From positions 1 to 17,681 of the forward strand of contig NZ_FQXP01000019.1 in the NCBI RefSeq assembly GCF_900130005.1: a DNA stretch of 17,681 nucleotides, written 5' to 3'. This stretch comes from Clostridium collagenovorans DSM 3089. GTDB taxonomy: Bacteria; Bacillota; Clostridia; Clostridiales; Clostridiaceae. This document shows, in pieces, positions 13,960 to 17,681 of this stretch. How positions within the stretch are numbered: position 1 is the stretch's first letter; each line of letters starts with the position of its first letter. The notes under the pieces are model-generated. The model was not told where the DNA came from. It saw nothing but the letters and a program-made list of their open reading frames with translations, and did not search any database. The translations under genes and the position numbers were made by a program.

Positions 13960-15486
13960 ATGAATAATATAAATAAGTCGGAATTTAGTTTGTTCGATAA
14001 TATAAATTCTCTAAGTGAAAAGAAAAAAATAAAAGCTATATTAAAAGATTTTATAGAGTGTATATGCGAATTGTATGAAATAAATAAAAATACTAAAATA
14101 CATAATCTTGAAATAAATAATGATGTAATTGAATTTTTAGTACAGTTAGGTATAATAAATAACTCAGTTGAGCTCAATACATTAAATAATTTATTAGGAA
14201 AGGATTATAATTCATTTATACATGTAATTAATAAATTTTTAGAATTAGATGTGGAAATAGATAGTTTTTTAAAAAAATATATGGATTTTTATAGAAAACA
14301 AAGTGTTATATCTTATTTACAGGATAATAAAAGTCCAACACTTGTAGACTTTTTCTGTGGAGCTGGAGGAATGAGTTTAGGTTTTTCGCAGAATGGATTT
14401 AAGGTATTGTTAGCAAATGATATTGAAGCTGTTTGTACAGAAACATATTCATTTAATCACTTAGAAATGCCTAGGAATAGAATTATTACTGGAGATATAA
14501 GAAATATTGTAGATAACGTAGATGAGTATGTGAAAGATAGTGTTGATGTTATAATTGGTGGTCCACCATGTCAAGGATTTTCTATGGCTAACAGGCAGAG
14601 GATAATCGATGACCCAAGAAACATACTTTACAAATATTATGTAAAAGGTGTGGAAAGATTACAACCGAAGTTTTTTGTAATGGAAAATGTTAAAGGAATG
14701 TTAAGTGTAGCAGAACAAGTTAAAGAAGATTTTCACAATTTAGAGGGTGAAGATTATGATGTAGCTTATCATTTGTTTAATGCAAAAGAATTTTCAGTGC
14801 CCCAAAATAGAGAGAGACTTATATATATAGGTATAAGAGCAGATATAAGCAAAAAAATAAACAAAACAGCTAAAGATATTATAGAAGAAATAGAAAATGG
14901 CACCAAAAACATTAAAAAATATATTTTGGAAGATTCTATATATGATTTAAGAGAGCTAGAAGCTTTAACAATAAAAAATGCTACAGAATTAGATACAGAG
15001 GAATCAGGTAGAAAAATTGAAAACAATAGAGTTAATATAAATTCAGATTATGTTAATCTTATAAATCAGAATAGATTTAGTAAATTGGTATTTAATCATA
15101 AAGCACGATATAACAATGAAAGAGATATAGAGATATTTGGAAGGATGCTGCCAGGTGATAAATCAGATAGTGAAAGAATAGCAGATATTATGCCATATAA
15201 AAGCAGAAATGACATCTTTAAAGATAAGTATTACAAATTAAAACCAAATGAAGTATGCAAAACAATAACTGCGCACATGAAATTTGATTGTAATATGTAC
15301 ATTCATCCATACCAAGCAAGAGGGTTAACACCTAGAGAAGCGGCGAGAGTTCAATCTTATCCAGATGACTATATGTTTTTAGGGTCTTATACTAAAACTT
15401 ATATGCAAGTAGGAAATAGTGTTCCACCGTTAATGAGTAGAGAAATAGCAAGAGTTATTAAGAATAACATTAATTTACTATTATAG
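13960..15486 (+). CDS. DNA (cytosine-5) methyltransferase 2, with N-terminal extension
   Basis: A 508-residue C5 methyltransferase. Residues 1 to about 125 form a helical, Lys/Asn-rich extension of unknown role. The catalytic core then shows motif I VDFFCGAGGMSLGF (129-142), motif IV GGPPCQGFS with nucleophile C204, motif VI ENVKG (E242, N243, V244), motif VIII VPQNRERLIYIG, motif IX LTPREAARVQSYP and motif X QVGNSVPP. It is clearly diverged from the first enzyme and is not a recent duplicate. The Shine-Dalgarno GAGGG overlaps the end of the preceding gene and the intergenic gap is 3 nt. Two C5 enzymes in one operon are known for R-M systems with asymmetric sites, one per strand; that reading is inference. 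Confidence 0.94.
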   Translation: MNNINKSEFSLFDNINSLSEKKKIKAILKDFIECICELYEINKNTKIHNLEINNDVIEFLVQLGIINNSVELNTLNNLLGKDYNSFIHVINKFLELDVEIDSFLKKYMDFYRKQSVISYLQDNKSPTLVDFFCGAGGMSLGFSQNGFKVLLANDIEAVCTETYSFNHLEMPRNRIITGDIRNIVDNVDEYVKDSVDVIIGGPPCQGFSMANRQRIIDDPRNILYKYYVKGVERLQPKFFVMENVKGMLSVAEQVKEDFHNLEGEDYDVAYHLFNAKEFSVPQNRERLIYIGIRADISKKINKTAKDIIEEIENGTKNIKKYILEDSIYDLRELEALTIKNATELDTEESGRKIENNRVNINSDYVNLINQNRFSKLVFNHKARYNNERDIEIFGRMLPGDKSDSERIADIMPYKSRNDIFKDKYYKLKPNEVCKTITAHMKFDCNMYIHPYQARGLTPREAARVQSYPDDYMFLGSYTKTYMQVGNSVPPLMSREIARVIKNNINLLL

Positions 15487-15509
15487 TATTGAATTAATTG
15501 GGAACAGAG

Positions 15510-15543
15510 TATATAATTCTCCTATAAAAGGGGGAATTATATG
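15510..15543 (+). promoter_or_regulatory. Hairpin sequestering the start codon of the putative endonuclease
   Basis: The bases at 15510-15522 can pair with 15531-15543 over 13 consecutive positions (two G.U pairs), with an 8-nt loop TATAAAAG. The 3' arm contains most of the Shine-Dalgarno (AAAGGGGG, 15527-15534) and the whole ATG (15541-15543). There is no following T tract, so it is not a terminator. Such a structure would reduce initiation on the endonuclease cistron relative to the methyltransferases. Confidence 0.6.
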
Positions 15544-16827
15544 CTTAATAATATTAAACTTATAACAATAGATGATTATGTAAAGTTAGTACATAATTTT
15601 CTGGAAAAATTAGGAACTGATAAATCGATAATAGAACAGATAAAAACAGAGGATTTTGAAAAAGGGTTATATATTAAACTGCCAGATGTATGTGTACTAA
15701 ATCACAGCAATAGATTAGATGGAAGTAGTAGTCATCAAACACATATACATATAACAAGCAGAAATATGAATTTCTTTTATAATGAGGAATATATATATTC
15801 TGTAAAAGAATCAACAGACGATATTGATATTCCAATAGTATTAGTTAATACTAATATTGACTATTTACAAAGGTCTAGATATTTTAGACGTAACGGTAAA
15901 ATGGAAGAAAGTGAAGCTCAATCTACTAAGCAGTCATGTTTTATAGAGACTAATACGGTTAAGAAAATATCTAAAAGGAATAATCAATCACCGCAAGTTC
16001 AGTTATCTAAAAAAAGAAAAGATGGAAAAGAATTTAAGATAATAAGAGATATTACTTTTACAAGAGATATAATGTTATTTTTAAAATATAAAGGTGATGA
16101 GGAACGATATTTATTAGTAGTTATTCCATCTACTGATTATGTGGCGTATGACGAAAGTGGTTTCTGTGAAGTATCTAAAGTACAATCTAAAAAAGGACAA
16201 GCTATCAATGATGATATTAATGAAGTAAGTACAATATTAGAAGAAAATTCAGAATACAGAAGTGATAGTAATGAAATAAAAATAGATATTAATCAATTAG
16301 AAGATAATGAAGTACAACTAATTAAGGGACATCCTAGCTATATAGAAATTCCTAATAGTGAAAATAAAAAAAATGTAGTAAATAAAAAAAGAGACTATAT
16401 TAATGATGCAGAAAAGAAAATGATTATTGGAAATTTTGGTGAAAAACATATATTTAAATTAGAAAAATTAAAACTTCAATTAAGTGGTTATGGAAGTTTA
16501 GCTGAGAAAGTAAAGTGGATATCTAAAGAAGATGATAGTAAGGGATATGACATATTATCATATGAAGTAAAAGATAATGAGATTATTACTAAATATATAG
16601 AGGTTAAAACAACTGTAGGAGCAGATAAGCCTTTTGAAATAAGTAAAAATGAAATAGAGATGTCTAAAATATTAAATGTTGAAAAAAATTCAAAGTATGT
16701 TATAGCAAGAGTTTTCAATATTAATATAGAAAACGGAACTGCTGAGTATTATTTTGTAGATGGGCAGATTGAAGAAAGTTTTAACTTGATACCGACAGTT
16801 TATAAAGCATACTATAAAAAGAGATAG
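15541..16827 (+). CDS. Putative restriction endonuclease, DUF3883 (PD-(D/E)XK-like) C-terminal domain
   Basis: A 428-residue protein. The last 130 or so residues resemble the DUF3883 / NO VEIN C-terminal domain, a PD-(D/E)XK nuclease-like fold: GNFGEKHIF (E301), then SKGYDIL (D337), then IEVKTT (E354, K356). These give the expected E...D...ExK metal-site pattern. Residues 1-280 have no recognised family and include a charged, probably disordered stretch (about 115-165) and an acidic stretch (about 220-285), so this part may hold target recognition. It follows two C5 methyltransferases by 54 nt on the same strand, the position of a cognate endonuclease. The start codon lies in a hairpin. The nuclease role is inferred from domain and context; site and activity are unknown. 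Confidence 0.75.
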   Translation: MLNNIKLITIDDYVKLVHNFLEKLGTDKSIIEQIKTEDFEKGLYIKLPDVCVLNHSNRLDGSSSHQTHIHITSRNMNFFYNEEYIYSVKESTDDIDIPIVLVNTNIDYLQRSRYFRRNGKMEESEAQSTKQSCFIETNTVKKISKRNNQSPQVQLSKKRKDGKEFKIIRDITFTRDIMLFLKYKGDEERYLLVVIPSTDYVAYDESGFCEVSKVQSKKGQAINDDINEVSTILEENSEYRSDSNEIKIDINQLEDNEVQLIKGHPSYIEIPNSENKKNVVNKKRDYINDAEKKMIIGNFGEKHIFKLEKLKLQLSGYGSLAEKVKWISKEDDSKGYDILSYEVKDNEIITKYIEVKTTVGADKPFEISKNEIEMSKILNVEKNSKYVIARVFNINIENGTAEYYFVDGQIEESFNLIPTVYKAYYKKR

Positions 16828-16907
16828 TTTTGTAAATTTAAAATATAATATAAATTTTCAAATATATATTATAATGATGTGAATATTATATTATAGGTGA
16901 ATTATAT

Positions 16908-17216
16908 ATGGATAAAGATAGAATTAAGATAACTGAATTTCTTCAATGGAATGATAAAAATGGTTGTTACACAGATGAAAATTGTGATTTAGAGGAAGTT
17001 CCAAGAATGACCTATGAAGATGCAGTAAAGTATTTCTTTGGAGTTATGAATGATGATTTTTATTATGGTATAGCTGATAATATTTTTGAATTATCTTATG
17101 ATGAAGTAATTAAATATGCAAAAGAAAATAATTTTTATAATTCAACATATAAAAAATTAGAATTATTAATTAATAATAATGAGCCAACAATAGAATTTTA
17201 TAAAAGTTTAGTTTAG
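16908..17216 (+). CDS. Unknown 102-residue acidic protein in the R-M island
   Basis: A 102-residue acidic, aromatic-rich protein starting MDKDRIKITEFLQWNDKNG; no family recognised. AGGTGA (16895-16900) lies 7 nt before the ATG. It is probably soluble and helical, with a YEDAVKYFFGVMNDDFYYG segment and no signal peptide, membrane helix or nuclease motif. It is 80 nt downstream of the putative endonuclease on the same strand. A TATAAT at 16870-16875 may give it its own promoter, and the terminator at 17224-17259 closes the unit. It could be an accessory or immunity-like protein of the R-M system or an unrelated island passenger; nothing in the sequence decides between these. Confidence 0.65.
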   Translation: MDKDRIKITEFLQWNDKNGCYTDENCDLEEVPRMTYEDAVKYFFGVMNDDFYYGIADNIFELSYDEVIKYAKENNFYNSTYKKLELLINNNEPTIEFYKSLV

Positions 17217-17223
17217 TAAAGTT

Positions 17224-17259
17224 CTTACTTGTATTAAATATACAGGTAAGAGTTTTTTT
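17224..17259 (+). terminator. Intrinsic terminator at the end of the R-M island
   Basis: An 11-bp stem CTTACTTGTAT (17224-17234) with ATACAGGTAAG (17240-17250), a 5-nt loop, and a run of seven T at 17253-17259. A group II intron begins at the very next base. Confidence 0.92.
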
Positions 17260-17681
17260 GTGTGCCCAGCATGGGTTTAATCTTAAGGGTGTAAGTCCCT
17301 AACACGACCTAGTAGTGGTAAGTGTATAGCCTAAGACAAGGGTGTCCACCGTGAGGTGGAATCTGAAGGAAGTCGGCGGCAAATCTCTGGTCTGACGGAT
17401 AGAAATCACATATAAGGCAGTATCTATGGGTAAGGTTGCCAAACAAATCAAAGCCCAATAACTACTCGAAAATAGGTAATGTAAATGTGGCAGATAGATG
17501 GAGAGAAAGATTAGGCTCTTACCTGGGGAGATCTGAGTGACATGCTATGTATGAAAATGAACTTTTTCACTTAGTAACCTATACCGAGAGGTATAACTGA
17601 ACATTCAGAAGTCAGTTCAAGTCATAGTACTGTAGGAGCTTCTTCGAAAGTTGAGGTTAGGGAAGGACTTGACGGTAATTA
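17260..17681 (+). mobile_element. Group II intron, 5' part (domain I), cut by window end
   Basis: The sequence begins GTGTGCCCAGCATGGG, matching the GUGYG 5' end of group II introns. It continues with structured sequence recognisable from bacterial intron 5' regions, such as GTGTAAGTCCCTAAC, GGAATCTGAAGGAAGTCGG, GCAGATAGATGGAGAGAAAG and ACTGAACATTCAGAAGTCAG. Local GC is clearly above the flanks. No reverse transcriptase/maturase ORF is present before the window ends; it should lie downstream in domain IV. Insertion directly after the U tract of an intrinsic terminator is the target preference of group IIC introns, so class C is likely but not proven. Confidence 0.88.

Noticed and set aside
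13851..14177. Minus-strand 108-codon frame across the junction of the two methyltransferase genes
   Set aside because: It is antisense to two well-supported genes, rich in Phe/Ile/Ser as expected for the reverse of AT-rich coding DNA, with no ribosome binding site.
14769..15026. Minus-strand frame looking like a hydrophobic membrane peptide
   Set aside because: Antisense to the second methyltransferase; the hydrophobicity is an artefact of reversing Lys/Asn/Glu-rich codons. The same applies to minus-strand frames at 5475-5660, 6939-7136 and 16488-16718.
15510..15543. Hairpin before the endonuclease as an intrinsic terminator
   Set aside because: The 3' arm runs into the ATG and coding sequence with no T tract.
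1..17681. CRISPR array or phage structural genes
   Set aside because: No regularly spaced direct repeats, cas-like proteins or phage structural proteins are visible.

Overview
The window is very AT-rich and reads as a chromosomal segment of a low-GC Firmicute, most likely Clostridium sensu stricto. Supporting signs are strong AGGAGG-type ribosome binding sites, canonical sigma-A promoters, many stem-plus-U-tract terminators, clostridial-type housekeeping proteins and a tmRNA tag ending FALAA. Species cannot be assigned from the sequence alone. Every gene I support is on the + strand.

Layout. (1) Positions 1-533: the end of a tRNA operon (Lys cut by the window edge, Leu, Gly-GCC, Gly-TCC, Arg-TCG) closed by a strong terminator. 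(2) 534-4339: a YaiI/YqxD (DUF188) protein, a five-repeat triple-tyrosine-motif protein and an RsuA-family 16S rRNA pseudouridine synthase, separated by long AT-rich spacers. (3) 4340-5247: a 0.9 kb stretch with no substantial ORF. It holds a near-consensus promoter followed by a candidate structured RNA of about 220 nt whose ends pair with each other. (4) 5248-12637: the RNase R / SmpB / tmRNA neighbourhood (rnr, smpB, ssrA), the trans-translation and mRNA-decay module, interspersed with an FMN-binding lipoprotein, a 2H-phosphoesterase of the 2'-5' RNA ligase family and a 61-residue conserved-looking small protein. (5) 12680-17219: an accessory restriction-modification island directly behind the ssrA terminator. 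It encodes a small probable ribbon-helix-helix regulator with a TTG start, two different cytosine-5 DNA methyltransferases, a DUF3883-type PD-(D/E)XK putative endonuclease and an unknown 102-residue protein. (6) 17260-17681: the 5' end of a group II intron, inserted immediately after the U-tract of the island's terminator, as group IIC introns do.

The standout observation is in ssrA. The tmRNA gene spans 621 nt instead of about 354 because its T-loop is interrupted by a 267-nt sequence with the hallmarks of a self-splicing group I intron: a P1 helix with a U.G pair at the 5' splice site, P2, P6, P7 and P8 helices, an AAGATATAGTC S element and a terminal G. All trans-translation in this organism should therefore depend on splicing of this RNA.

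The R-M island also shows layered control signals: a small DNA-binding protein, a 9-bp perfect inverted repeat at its promoter, a LexA-type box, and a 13-bp hairpin that buries the start codon of the putative endonuclease. Together these suggest that restriction is held back relative to methylation.
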